From an uncultured Bacilli bacterium (GTDB lineage: Bacteria; Bacillota_I; Bacilli_A; RF39; UBA660), in the NCBI GenBank assembly GCA_934085565.1, contig CAKOHG010000008.1:1-37134 (forward strand): DNA of 37,134 nt, read 5' to 3'. This document shows, in pieces, positions 1 to 7,573 of this stretch (positions are counted from its first letter, which is position 1; the number at the start of each line of letters is the position of its first letter). A program made the position numbers and the translations under genes. Below the pieces are notes generated by a model. It made no database searches. It had not been told where the DNA came from and worked only from the letters and a program-made list of their open reading frames with translations.

Positions 1-11
1 CTCTCAATAAT
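1..11 (-). rRNA. Probable extreme 5' end of a 16S rRNA gene (cut by window edge)
   Basis: Read on the minus strand the window ends in ATTATTGAGAG, which is what precedes the universal TTTGATCCTGG of bacterial 16S rRNA. The next bases lie outside the window, so this is an inference, but it is strongly supported by three tandem promoters and a boxA-like leader immediately upstream, the usual layout of an rrn operon. The exact mature 5' end cannot be set. Confidence 0.5.
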
Positions 12-51
12 AATTTCAGTTTGTCCCAAGCTACTCAAATTGACTTTTTTA

Positions 52-68
52 CTTAGTTTTCAAAGATC
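52..68 (-). promoter_or_regulatory. boxA-like rrn antitermination element
   Basis: The minus strand reads GATCTTTGAAAACTAAG. This matches the TCTTTGAAAACT core found in leaders of Bacillus rRNA operons, where it acts as boxA for Nus-factor antitermination. It lies between promoter P1 and the presumed 16S start, the expected place. Confidence 0.6.
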
Positions 69-100
69 GTTTTCTTTGTTGCTTTCACAACATGTTTTAC

Positions 101-129
101 ATTCTACACTATTTCGAATGTAAATGCAA
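101..129 (-). promoter_or_regulatory. rrn promoter P1 (nearest 16S)
   Basis: Minus strand: -35 TTGCAT at 124-129, 17-nt spacer, -10 TAGAAT at 101-106. A-rich tracts just upstream of the -35 on the minus strand could act as UP elements. The spacer and -10 contain an inverted repeat TTTACATT / AATGTAAA shared with P2. Confidence 0.7.
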
Positions 130-222
130 GTGTAAATTTGAATTTTTTCAAAGTTTTTTCGATGATGTTTTAAACACCATAATCACTTGCTTTTTTGTGC
201 CTTTTTTCGAGGTACGTTTTAC

Positions 223-251
223 ATTCTACATTATTTATAATGTAAATGCAA
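223..251 (-). promoter_or_regulatory. rrn promoter P2
   Basis: Minus strand: -35 TTGCAT at 246-251, 17-nt spacer, -10 TAGAAT at 223-228. It is a near copy of P1, 122 bp upstream, with the same inverted repeat around the spacer and an A-rich tract upstream. Confidence 0.7.
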
Positions 252-326
252 GCGTTTTTTTGAACTTTTTATTTTTTTTGACAAAAGCTCTTTTTTTGCC
301 TCTTTTTTTCCAAAGACATGCTCTGT

Positions 327-355
327 ATTCTACTCTATTTCATATGCAATTGCAA
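327..355 (-). promoter_or_regulatory. rrn promoter P3 (distal)
   Basis: Minus strand: -35 TTGCAA at 350-355, 17-nt spacer, -10 TAGAAT at 327-332. This is a diverged third copy, 104 bp upstream of P2, lying just after the DUF402 gene. The 1-394 stretch holds no convincing gene; it is this promoter array with poly-A/T spacers. Confidence 0.65.
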
Positions 356-394
356 GCTTTTTTAGAACAATTTTTTGCCTTTTTTAAGCTTTTT

Positions 395-928
395 TTATTT
401 TTCTTTAATTTCTAAAAATTTCTGATAAAATTTTTCAACAATTTCTTTCTGAAAAGGATAGGAATTATTCTTTTTTAATTCAATTAATTCGGATAAAGAA
501 TCTTCAATAATGGTATTTAAATCTTTGCCGTATTTCATAAGATGACGATGATATTTATATTCATTACGATCTAAAACTCTAAAACCGCCATCAGGAAAAA
601 CACGTAAATCTAAATCATAATCAATATATTTAATGGTGTGACCATCAATAATATAAGGTGTGGCAATATTGCAATAGTAAAATAAGCCATTTTTTTTTAG
701 TTGTCCTATGATATTAAACCATTTATGTTTATAGAAAAATAAAACAGCGGGTTCCCCGGTACAATGACTTTCACCATTATGTTCAATTAATTTGGTACGG
801 TCATTGGCAACCACAAGCATTTCTTCTGAAACAAAAACCACGGTAGCTTCTTCGCTGGTTTGATCTAAAAAGCCATTATGTTTGAAACATTCAATTTTAA
901 GTTTATCGCCTACTTTAATCTTGTCCAT
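395..928 (-). CDS. DUF402 family nucleoside tri/diphosphate phosphatase-like protein
   Basis: This 177-residue cytoplasmic protein has the DUF402 core. After a small basic/beta N-terminal part come a W-F-N-I-I segment, YYCNIATP, then the acidic IDYDLDLRV and VLDRNEY motifs (about residues 100-125) that would bind metal in this fold. Characterised Bacilli relatives (Ntdp of Staphylococcus, YgaC of Bacillus) hydrolyse nucleoside tri- and diphosphates; applying that activity here is inference from the motifs. The start is set by GGAG five bases before ATG. A consensus -10 TATAAT lies about 20 bp upstream. The gene stands alone between the S41 protease terminator and the rrn promoter array, and I see no strong terminator after it. 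Confidence 0.8.
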   Translation of the reverse strand: MDKIKVGDKLKIECFKHNGFLDQTSEEATVVFVSEEMLVVANDRTKLIEHNGESHCTGEPAVLFFYKHKWFNIIGQLKKNGLFYYCNIATPYIIDGHTIKYIDYDLDLRVFPDGGFRVLDRNEYKYHRHLMKYGKDLNTIIEDSLSELIELKKNNSYPFQKEIVEKFYQKFLEIKEK

Positions 929-949
929 AACTACTCCGTTTCCAAAACC

Positions 950-978
950 ATTATACCTAACTTTTAATTTTTTATAAA
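950..978 (-). promoter_or_regulatory. Promoter of the DUF402 gene
   Basis: Minus strand -10 TATAAT at 950-955 and a weak -35 TTTATA at 973-978, spacer 17. The predicted transcript has a leader of about 15 nt carrying the GGAG ribosome site. Confidence 0.45.
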
Positions 979-1005
979 GAAAAAAGAACTTAACTCAAAA
1001 GTTCT
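976..1005 (-). terminator. Terminator of the S41 peptidase gene
   Basis: Minus-strand hairpin AGAACTT / AAGTTCT (999-1005 with 985-991), 7-nt loop, followed by TTTTTCTTT. The stop codon lies inside the hairpin. Confidence 0.75.
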
Positions 1006-2153
1006 ATTGCTTTATTTAATTGATTATCAGTATAAGTTCCATCTTCGTTTTGAACAATGTCTTCTTCATAGTGAGGAGCAAGACCAAAACCGTCGATACA
1101 TTCTCCTTCTGGAGTAAGCCATCTTGCGGATGTGTATTTAACCATGCTACCGTCTTCTAATTGTTTTGTTTGTTGTACTTTTCCTTTACCATAAGAAATT
1201 TTACCAACTAATTTAGCACCATAACTATCTTGTAAGGCAGCCGCTAAAACTTCACTTGCTGAAGCTGTGTTTTCATTAATGAGAAGAATAACGGGATAAT
1301 CTCTTTTTTCGTCCGTTTCATCTTTATAAGTCGTTACACCGTCTTTTCCTTCTAAACTATAAATGGTTTTACCTTTTTCTAAGAAAAGACTCGCTATTTC
1401 AGTGGCACCTTTTAAATATCCTCCGGTATTTTCTCGAACATCAATAATCAAACTAGTAATACCTTGTTGTTCTAAATCTTCCAAACTTTTTTTAAATTCT
1501 TCGCCTACTTTTTCTGTAAAAGCTTCAATATAAATATAACCGATTTTTTTATCATTTTTTTCATAAACTTGCGTTGTTAAGGGCGTATTGATTTCTTCTG
1601 GCATCACTTTAAAGGTTAATTCTGTGCCATCTCTTGATACTACTAATGTATTTTCTTTTGTCTTATCAATCAAGTTAGCCACTTCAATTTGATTTTTACC
1701 TTCTGTATCTGTATCATTAATACGAATAATTTTGTCATTTTCTTTTAAACCTGCTTTAGAGGCTGGGGTATCTTCGTATACCTTAACGATTTCATTACCG
1801 TTCGTAATGGAAATACCGATTCCTTTAAAAGTACCACTTAATTTATTAGATAAACTATCTGTCTCGGTTTGATTAAGATAAGTAGAATAATCTTCTCCTA
1901 AATACTTAAGCATAGCCGCGATTGCCGCATCTATCATTTTGGTTTTATCAATATCTTCATAGTAGTTTTCATCAAGACTACTATATACTTTTAAAAATTC
2001 TTTTAAAGCACTATCATTACTTAAACTTGCTGAACCTAATATAAGCTTACTGTTATTGTAAATAATGAGTCCTGTTGTTAAACTTGTTATAATAGCTGTA
2101 ACGATGATAATAATCGCAACACTTTTTAAACTAAAACCTTTTCTAGATTTCAT
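990..2153 (-). CDS. S41 family C-terminal processing peptidase (CtpA/CtpB-like)
   Basis: This 387-residue, membrane-anchored extracellular serine protease has an N-terminal transmembrane segment at about residues 10-32, a PDZ domain at about 105-180 (GIGISI, TPASKAGLKENDKI) and an S41 catalytic domain after that. The Ser-Lys-Gln catalytic set fits the CtpB spacing exactly: Ser298 in NTASASE, Lys323 and Gln327 in YGKGKVQ. Relatives trim the C-termini of exported proteins; in Bacillus CtpB cleaves a sporulation regulator, but nothing here shows the substrate. The start has AAGGTGATG upstream and a possible extended -10 (TGATACCAT, 2175-2183). Length is slightly short of the typical 450-480 residues because there is no C-terminal peptidoglycan-binding domain. 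Confidence 0.93.
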   Translation of the reverse strand: MKSRKGFSLKSVAIIIIVTAIITSLTTGLIIYNNSKLILGSASLSNDSALKEFLKVYSSLDENYYEDIDKTKMIDAAIAAMLKYLGEDYSTYLNQTETDSLSNKLSGTFKGIGISITNGNEIVKVYEDTPASKAGLKENDKIIRINDTDTEGKNQIEVANLIDKTKENTLVVSRDGTELTFKVMPEEINTPLTTQVYEKNDKKIGYIYIEAFTEKVGEEFKKSLEDLEQQGITSLIIDVRENTGGYLKGATEIASLFLEKGKTIYSLEGKDGVTTYKDETDEKRDYPVILLINENTASASEVLAAALQDSYGAKLVGKISYGKGKVQQTKQLEDGSMVKYTSARWLTPEGECIDGFGLAPHYEEDIVQNEDGTYTDNQLNKAIELLS

Positions 2154-2193
2154 TTCATCACCTTACTATTAACAATGGTATCATATTTTTTCA

Positions 2194-2221
2194 CAAAAGA
2201 AAAGAGACCAAAATCGTCTCT
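2194..2221 (-). terminator. Terminator of the thioredoxin-fold-like gene
   Basis: Minus-strand hairpin AGAGAC / GTCTCT (2216-2221 with 2203-2208) followed by TTTCTTTT. It overlaps the TAG stop of the gene at 2220. Confidence 0.7.
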
Positions 2222-2720
2222 AATTTACTTTTAATTTACTCGCAATTTTATCAATGCCTTCAATATATTCGGTAATTTTACCATTTTTAATATGTAAAAG
2301 TGTACCGTCTTTCATTTTTAAATCACTTATTTTTGTAGCTTTAGGATTTGAATTTTCTGTTACATAATAATCTTTATTAAAAGCACTGTTTAAGTTTAAA
2401 TAATAAATTTTAATCGCATTTTTTTGATTACTCGTGTAATAGTTTCCATAAGTGACATAACTATTGGCATCTACACCGTCTGTATCATAAGCTAATACAT
2501 AGTATTCGCTTTCAGGATTATTTAAAATGGTTCCTACAATAGCTGTTGTAGTACTGATTTGTCCTGTTTGATACTCATAGTCTTTTGCTTCATCTTTTAA
2601 GAAAAAAGAACTAAAAACAAAGGCTAAAATAATAACAATAATGACAATGATAAGAACTAAGAAAAATTTTTTCATTTCTTCCGTTTCTTCTGTTTTATAT
2701 TGCAATGTTTGTTTTTTCAT
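2220..2720 (-). CDS. Single-pass membrane protein with a thioredoxin-fold-like extracytoplasmic domain, no CXXC
   Basis: 166 residues. A charged cytoplasmic N-terminus of about 16 residues is followed by one transmembrane segment (about 17-40) and an outside domain. The end of that domain, TLLHIKNGKITEYIEG, looks like the beta-hairpin and glycine turn near the C-terminus of thioredoxin folds, and YYVLAYD could be the strand before the active site. There is no CXXC and no cysteine at all, so a redox role is unlikely. I chose ATG at 2720 because AGGTGATG precedes it; an upstream in-frame start at 2765 lies inside the previous terminator and has no ribosome site. It has its own promoter and terminator. 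Function unknown; the fold assignment is a weak inference. Confidence 0.75.
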   Translation of the reverse strand: MKKQTLQYKTEETEEMKKFFLVLIIVIIVIILAFVFSSFFLKDEAKDYEYQTGQISTTTAIVGTILNNPESEYYVLAYDTDGVDANSYVTYGNYYTSNQKNAIKIYYLNLNSAFNKDYYVTENSNPKATKISDLKMKDGTLLHIKNGKITEYIEGIDKIASKLKVN

Positions 2721-2736
2721 ATCATCACCTACAAAC

Positions 2737-2765
2737 ATTATACATAATAAAAAGGCGAAAAGCAA
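2737..2765 (-). promoter_or_regulatory. Promoter of the 2220-2720 gene
   Basis: Minus strand -10 TATAAT at 2737-2742 and -35 TTGCTT at 2760-2765, spacer 17. The -35 box lies inside the terminator hairpin of the preceding lipoprotein gene. Confidence 0.55.
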
Positions 2766-2779
2766 CGATACTTTTCACC
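2745..2779 (-). terminator. Terminator of the LolA-like lipoprotein gene
   Basis: Minus-strand stem GGTGAAAAG / CTTTTCGCC (2771-2779 with 2754-2762; one G-U pair), 8-nt loop, then TTTTTATTAT. It directly follows the stop codon. Confidence 0.75.
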
Positions 2780-2784
2780 ATTAA

Positions 2785-3879
2785 TTATTTTTCTTTGCTA
2801 ACCGAAAGATTATTATTTCCGATACTTTTACCGATAGCAAGTAGTTCACTGGTTGATAAATCACTACCAACTAAATAATAACTCATATCCCCATTTGTCC
2901 AAGTAAGACTATTTGTTCCTAAAGCACCAATGGTACTACTTACAATAAGTGGTTCACCATAAACCGGAACAATTTCAAATTCTTCGGCAGCATTTACTTT
3001 TTCTTCTACTAAGACAAAACTTTTATCACCAGCGAATGTTAAAATAACACGGTCCCCTTCATCTGTTTTTACTTTATCACTTTTTGAAAGATAAGTGTTG
3101 GTTGGAACATATAAAGGATATAATATATTTTCGATAGAACCTGATTGTTTAGAATTGCAATCTTCTTTATCACATTTTTCATTACTATTTGTTGTATTAT
3201 TTTCATCTTTGGTTGTTTTATTTTGATTATCATCTTTATTTTCTTCCTCACTAGTTGTTTCTTTAATATAATCTTCTAGTTTAAAATGTGTTTCTTTTAA
3301 GCCAGCTTTATAATCAATAGATGAGAAAGTCACTTTCATTTTCAATTTATCTTTTTCATCATAGATTTCATTCTTTTTGATATTGCCATCTTTATCTAAA
3401 GTTGTTTTTTGATATTTAAGTTCTGGATTATTCGGATAATTAACTGAGGACTTAATAATAAATTGATTATTTTCTTCGGTAATGCTTTTACCCGTATCAT
3501 TTTTCATGTCTTTTACAATTGAACTTAATAAGTAGGCTTGACTCGAATTATTAGGCCAATCACTTTGAAATTTAAAACTTTTGTTAAGAGATGGTGTGAT
3601 AACATAAACCGCATCACTATTTCTTAAAATAATTTGTTCATGATTATTCGTTTGATTAACCATGATGGCTTTGTAAAAATTATCTTGAAGATAGTTTACT
3701 TCTATACTGTAAGTAAATGTTTCTTCATCTGCATAAATTTCCATATTACCTTTTAAAACATAACTTTTCGTATCATTTACTTTTTTGGCAAAGTTATCTA
3801 CAACCGTATCGGCACTTTCTTTTTGACACCCACATAAAAAACAAAAACATAGAAGCAGCAGGGTGATTATTTTTTTCAT
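2785..3879 (-). CDS. LolA-like (YdcC/GerS-type) lipoprotein with C-terminal DUF4367-like domain
   Basis: About 364 residues. The N-terminal signal MKKIITLLLLCFCFLCGC ends in a lipobox (LCGC), so the mature protein should be lipid-anchored on the outer face of the membrane. Residues to about 205 form a LolA-like half-barrel, with VYVITPSLNKSFKFQSDW as the best family signature; it resembles Bacillus YdcC and clostridial GerS. A Lys/Asn/Glu-rich linker (about 210-245) follows, then a C-terminal domain (YPLYVPTNTYL ... SSTIGALGTNSLTW) that resembles DUF4367. The start is uncertain: GTG codons at 3885 and 3888 are in frame, and AAGGA lies upstream. GerS relatives act in spore germination, but this window gives no other sporulation evidence. 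Confidence 0.8.
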   Translation of the reverse strand: MKKIITLLLLCFCFLCGCQKESADTVVDNFAKKVNDTKSYVLKGNMEIYADEETFTYSIEVNYLQDNFYKAIMVNQTNNHEQIILRNSDAVYVITPSLNKSFKFQSDWPNNSSQAYLLSSIVKDMKNDTGKSITEENNQFIIKSSVNYPNNPELKYQKTTLDKDGNIKKNEIYDEKDKLKMKVTFSSIDYKAGLKETHFKLEDYIKETTSEEENKDDNQNKTTKDENNTTNSNEKCDKEDCNSKQSGSIENILYPLYVPTNTYLSKSDKVKTDEGDRVILTFAGDKSFVLVEEKVNAAEEFEIVPVYGEPLIVSSTIGALGTNSLTWTNGDMSYYLVGSDLSTSELLAIGKSIGNNNLSVSKEK

Positions 3880-3982
3880 TTCCACCACATTCCTTTTCTA
3901 GTTCATTGTATTAAAGCCTTTTTATTTTTATGAATAATAATTTTATTTTTGTTCATAATACCTAATGAAAGTAGGTGGATAC

Positions 3983-4195
3983 ATGGAAGTTTTATATAAG
4001 GTTTGTCTAACTTTTGCAATCATCGGTGCTATTAACTGGGGTTTGATAGGACTATTTGATTTCAATTTAGTCACAACACTTTTTGAAGCAGGCTCAATGC
4101 TTGTCAAAATCATTTATACACTTGTCGGTATCAGTGGACTTGTCAGTATTGGTATTTTATTTCATCACATCGATGACCATCCTTTTGAAAAGTAA
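3983..4195 (+). CDS. DUF378 family small membrane protein
   Basis: 70 residues with two hydrophobic helices and the family hallmark AIIGAINWGLIGLFDFNLV near the N-terminus. Members are short two-helix membrane proteins of unknown function found widely in Firmicutes. I chose ATG 3983 because AGGTGG sits 5 bases upstream; an in-frame ATG at 3965 has no ribosome site. It is the only plus-strand gene in the first 17 kb, divergent from the lipoprotein gene and convergent with cdaR, with a strong terminator downstream. Confidence 0.85.
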   Translation: MEVLYKVCLTFAIIGAINWGLIGLFDFNLVTTLFEAGSMLVKIIYTLVGISGLVSIGILFHHIDDHPFEK

Positions 4196-4215
4196 AAATG
4201 ATTCTTTAAAAAAAT

Positions 4216-4237
4216 TGCCCCAAAAGCTAGACAGTTT
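4216..4237. repeat. Possible solo IS3/IS150-type terminal inverted repeat
   Basis: The stretch TGCCCCAAAAGCTAGACAGT resembles the CCCCAAAAGTTAGACA ends known from IS3-family elements of Firmicutes. No transposase and no matching second end are visible in the window, so at best it is a relic. Confidence 0.25.
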
Positions 4238-4254
4238 ATAAATAATTTCTTATT

Positions 4255-4297
4255 AAAAGATTATCATCTATATTTTAAAGTGATAATCTTTTTGTTT
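4255..4297 (+). terminator. Terminator of the DUF378 gene
   Basis: Perfect 12-bp stem AAAAGATTATCA / TGATAATCTTTT (4255-4266 with 4281-4292), 14-nt loop, followed by TGTTTTT. It sits back to back with the cdaR terminator. Confidence 0.8.
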
Positions 4298-4300
4298 TTA

Positions 4301-4338
4301 AAAAAAGAAAAAAAGATGAGTTTTTTCTCACCTTTTTT
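4301..4338 (-). terminator. Terminator of the cdaA-cdaR operon
   Basis: Minus-strand stem AAAAAAGGTGAG / CTCATCTTTTTT (4327-4338 with 4309-4320), loop of six A, followed by a T-rich run. It overlaps the cdaR stop codon. Confidence 0.8.
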
Positions 4339-5695
4339 AAGAAGCACTAATAACAACACTGACTTTATTAGATACGACAAATTTAACACGAGGATCATTA
4401 TTTTCTAGTTTAACTTCTACTTCATAAGTTCCGACTGTATAATTTGTTAAATCAATATAAGCAGATATATTACTTTCGCTAATTGCATCGATAACAGATT
4501 GTACTCCTTTTACTTGAATAGAAATTGGATCATTATTGACACGGTTAACGATTAAACCACTACTTAAGTTATTGGCTTTAATATTAGAAATATCAATTGT
4601 TTTTTGTTTTTCATCTCCGAAAGTAACAACGATTTTAACATCATTTTCACTAATAGAACGAACACCACTTGGTTTTTTGATATCAGCTATTCTTGTTAAA
4701 GCTCCACCTGTTCCAGCACCATTGACATCGATAACGACAGGAACACTTTCAATTTTATCAATTTCTTCTTTTTCACCATAAATATCTACAGTATAACTTG
4801 TTTTACCATTCATTGTGATAGAAGAAATCGCTTTACCTGCCACTAAATCACCGGTTGTCGTAACCACAATCGGAACAGTCTTTTTAGAAGTACTAAAGGA
4901 TATGCTTGCTCCTAAAGTGTTTGGCACAATTTCAACATTATCAAGACGATTTCCTTCACTATCATAAGCAGCTAAAGGAATATTATCAATTTCATAAGTA
5001 ATGGCTTCGGTAAATTTAGAGTTACTTAAATCAATTAATGCTTTCACCGTAGCGATTTTATCTAAAGCGTCTTGAGCTCCTTTAACAACAACTGTATTTT
5101 GATCAAGTGTTACATTTGAAATAGAAAATTTCTCATTTAATTTGTCTTCATTCATAAGTTCATAAGAAACACTTTTTTCTTCGCTTACTTTATTTTTAAT
5201 AATAACCGTTACATAGGCAGGGTCTAATTTATAATTAATATTATCTACCGTTTGGGTATACGTTAAAGCAACTTTTCTTGGGGTATCACTTGCTTCATAA
5301 TTTGATAAATCAAGTCTTACTTGATGATCCCCTAGTTGCTTAGCTAAATATAAAGAACTTTTACGACCAGTTAAGATAATATCTGCGCTATCAACTAATC
5401 CTTCTACAACATACTTTTCCTTATTATAGATAACCGTTACAGGTTCGTTTGATAATATTTCTGCTTCCGTTTCAACAAGTGTAATGACTTGAGAATCGAC
5501 AAGAAAGAAAAAAGTAACGGCAAGAATTAAACTAAAGTAAACAAGCACTAAAGGACGATTCAAAAATTTTTCTAAATGAATGGGATTATTTTTTAATTTT
5601 TCAGATAGAAAATAAATGACACGACTTATTGGGGTAACGAGTCCTTTATCTAAAGCGTTATAACATTTTTTAAAGAATTTTTTTATCTTATTCAT
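4337..5695 (-). CDS. cdaR: CdaR (YbbR-domain regulator of c-di-AMP synthase)
   Basis: 452 residues. A short basic cytoplasmic N-terminus is followed by a transmembrane helix (PLVLVYFSLILAVTFFFLVD) and an extracellular region of about four YbbR repeats, recognisable by recurring (I/V)x(I)xVKG-type strands such as TVVVKGAQDALDKI and ISIQVKGVQSVIDAI. In Bacilli CdaR binds CdaA and tunes c-di-AMP synthesis. I chose ATG 5695, which overlaps the cdaA stop codon as ATGAATAA and has AAGGTGAAG upstream; a longer in-frame start at 5734 lies inside cdaA. The overlap implies translational coupling. No glmM follows, unlike the three-gene cdaA-cdaR-glmM operon of Bacillus; a terminator ends the unit. Confidence 0.93.
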   Translation of the reverse strand: MNKIKKFFKKCYNALDKGLVTPISRVIYFLSEKLKNNPIHLEKFLNRPLVLVYFSLILAVTFFFLVDSQVITLVETEAEILSNEPVTVIYNKEKYVVEGLVDSADIILTGRKSSLYLAKQLGDHQVRLDLSNYEASDTPRKVALTYTQTVDNINYKLDPAYVTVIIKNKVSEEKSVSYELMNEDKLNEKFSISNVTLDQNTVVVKGAQDALDKIATVKALIDLSNSKFTEAITYEIDNIPLAAYDSEGNRLDNVEIVPNTLGASISFSTSKKTVPIVVTTTGDLVAGKAISSITMNGKTSYTVDIYGEKEEIDKIESVPVVIDVNGAGTGGALTRIADIKKPSGVRSISENDVKIVVTFGDEKQKTIDISNIKANNLSSGLIVNRVNNDPISIQVKGVQSVIDAISESNISAYIDLTNYTVGTYEVEVKLENNDPRVKFVVSNKVSVVISAS

Positions 5696-6512
5696 TAATA
5701 TCTTCACCTTCTTCTGTCTTTTCATCTCCGTCATAGAATATTTCTGTTTTTGGTTTTAATTCATCCATTAACATCATTCTAAAATCGTCTAAAGTTAGAT
5801 TATAATGAAGTTCGCCATCACAAGCAATACTAATACGACCCGTTTCTTCTGAAACAACAAGGGCAATAGCATCGTATTCTTCCGCCACGCCTAAAGCAGC
5901 ACGGTGTCTTGTTCCTAATTTTTTACTTACGCTTGGATTCATACTTGTTTTAAATACGGCCCCTGCACAAGTGATTTTATCTCCTTGAATGATAACTCCA
6001 CCATCATGTAAAGGACTATTAGGATAAAACAAGTTACTTAAAAGTTCACTGGAAATATCAGCATAAATCTTTGTCGCACGACTAATATATTCTTGTAAAG
6101 AAACATCTTTTTCAATAACTATTAAAGCTCCGATACGATTTTTCTTTAAATACTCGACAGACTTCATGATTTCACCAATCATTTTTTCTCTTTCATCACC
6201 GGTTAAAACTTTATGACGTCCTAAAAGTTGAGTACGGCCAATACTTTCAAGCATATTTCTAATTTCTGGTTGGAACACCACGATGAGAGCCAAAGGTCCC
6301 CATTCTACAACATATTCTAGTAAAAGACCCACGGTATAAAGATTTAAGATTTTACTTAATATTTCAATACAAATAAGAAGTAAAACTCCTTTAACGATTA
6401 AAACCATTTTTACATTATTTCGGATATTTTTTAAAATAAAGTAAAAAAGTAACCAGACAATACAAATATCAAGTATTTTGGTAAATAAAGACCAAATTGA
6501 TAATAATGTCAT
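5688..6512 (-). CDS. cdaA: CdaA, membrane diadenylate cyclase (c-di-AMP synthase)
   Basis: 274 residues, normal for CdaA. Three N-terminal transmembrane helices (about 12-28, 34-52 and 58-80) precede a cytoplasmic DAC (DisA_N) domain. Both catalytic signatures are intact: LHDGG (DGG at 170-172) and GTRHRAALG (200-208). It condenses two ATP into cyclic di-AMP, which controls potassium and osmolyte transport and wall homeostasis in Firmicutes. An extended -10 promoter lies just upstream. It is first gene of a two-gene unit with cdaR. Confidence 0.96.
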   Translation of the reverse strand: MTLLSIWSLFTKILDICIVWLLFYFILKNIRNNVKMVLIVKGVLLLICIEILSKILNLYTVGLLLEYVVEWGPLALIVVFQPEIRNMLESIGRTQLLGRHKVLTGDEREKMIGEIMKSVEYLKKNRIGALIVIEKDVSLQEYISRATKIYADISSELLSNLFYPNSPLHDGGVIIQGDKITCAGAVFKTSMNPSVSKKLGTRHRAALGVAEEYDAIALVVSEETGRISIACDGELHYNLTLDDFRMMLMDELKPKTEIFYDGDEKTEEGEDINE

Positions 6513-6540
6513 TTATAAAACACATCCTATTCTGTAGTTA

Positions 6541-6549
6541 ATTATAGCA
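6541..6549 (-). promoter_or_regulatory. Extended -10 promoter of cdaA
   Basis: Minus strand TGCTATAAT (TATAAT at 6541-6546), a perfect -10 with the TGn extension and no clear -35. The 5' leader would be about 20 nt. Confidence 0.5.
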
Positions 6550-6604
6550 AATATTTTAGGTAGATTCTACTCTTTTTCTTTAAATTATCTTTGCCCTAAA
6601 AAAG

Positions 6605-7513
6605 CTATTGATTATTTTTATGATTTTCAACCATTTTCTTCATTTTAATAAAATGATGATTAATACCACTTTTACCTATTTGATAATCCGTTTCTAAACT
6701 TATAATTTCTGCCAGTTCTTGATAAGAACTTTCCGGATATTTTAAACGGTAAGTTATAATTTGTTTGGTTTTATCATCTAGTAAGTCTAGTAAATCATGT
6801 TCTTTTAAATAGGCAATATCTTCTAATTGTTTCATTCCTGTCATGGTTGTTTTTTCTTGGTTTGCGATTTCACAATTATTAAGGCGATTAACCATATTTT
6901 TATGATCTCTATAAATTCGTATGTCTTCAAAATAAAATAAGGCATTAGAAGCTTTAAACATTCGAATCATATCACTAATTTCTTCAGCACTTTTTAAATA
7001 GACCATATATTTATTATTTCGTTCTAATACTTTACTATCAAACTTCATTTCTAAAAGAAGACGATTTAAAAAGCCTGCATCTTCTAAAGTATTTAAGACA
7101 AATTCTAAATGATAGCCACTCGTACTTGGATCACTAATAGAACCAGTGACTAAAAAAGCACCTCTTACAAAAGCCGCCATTTCTTCTGGCGTATCAAAGT
7201 CACTTCTTGAAGAAGCTTTATCTATGTTTAATCTTTTTAGAATCGTATCAATATGTTGTTTGATTTCTAAAATATATATTTGTTTGGCTCGCAACCTTTT
7301 TTGATTTCGGACAATGATATGTGGTGTCATGTTAAAAATACTTTTAATGTCTTTAAAAACACGACGAGCTACACATCCATTTTCAAATGTGATTGTGATT
7401 TTACCATTTATATGAGCGTCATACCTTAAGATAGCTGAAAGTTCGCTACGTCTTTCTAAGCTATTTATTTCTTCACGACATATTTCTTCTTTTAATTTTG
7501 TTGAAAAAGTCAT
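6605..7513 (-). CDS. whiA: WhiA DNA-binding regulator
   Basis: 302 residues, close to the usual 310-325. The N-terminal half has the WhiA fold related to LAGLIDADG endonucleases; RGAFLVTGSISDPSTSGYHL (about 115-135) is the family signature. The C-terminus (about 215-300) is a helix-turn-helix of sigma-region-4 type (DLLDLLDDKTKQIITYRLKYPESSYQELAEI...). WhiA influences division and morphological development in Gram-positives. In Bacillus it lies in the yvcI-rapZ-yvcK-whiA cluster; here those partners are absent and whiA has its own consensus promoter with a very short leader (GGTGGTG ribosome site). Confidence 0.95.
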   Translation of the reverse strand: MTFSTKLKEEICREEINSLERRSELSAILRYDAHINGKITITFENGCVARRVFKDIKSIFNMTPHIIVRNQKRLRAKQIYILEIKQHIDTILKRLNIDKASSRSDFDTPEEMAAFVRGAFLVTGSISDPSTSGYHLEFVLNTLEDAGFLNRLLLEMKFDSKVLERNNKYMVYLKSAEEISDMIRMFKASNALFYFEDIRIYRDHKNMVNRLNNCEIANQEKTTMTGMKQLEDIAYLKEHDLLDLLDDKTKQIITYRLKYPESSYQELAEIISLETDYQIGKSGINHHFIKMKKMVENHKNNQ

Positions 7514-7531
7514 TTTTCACCACCAGAACTC

Positions 7532-7560
7532 ATTATAAAGAAAAAAGATTCTAATTGCAA
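7532..7560 (-). promoter_or_regulatory. Promoter of whiA
   Basis: Minus strand -35 TTGCAA at 7555-7560, 17-nt spacer, -10 TATAAT at 7532-7537. The predicted start is only about 12 nt before the ATG, so the ribosome site lies at the very 5' end of the message. The -35 sits within the hairpin that ends the upstream pilin operon. Confidence 0.7.
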
Positions 7561-7573
7561 GGATCCTTTTTTT
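7541..7573 (-). terminator. Imperfect terminator of the M23-pilin operon
   Basis: Minus-strand imperfect hairpin AAAAAAAGGATCC... / ...GAATCTTTTTT with a T-rich tail. It spans the stop codon of the 7572 gene. Confidence 0.45.

Noticed and set aside
92..415. Plus-strand open frame of 107 codons at the left edge
   Set aside because: It is a Phe-rich translation of poly-T DNA lying across three minus-strand promoters and the end of the DUF402 gene; no ribosome site.
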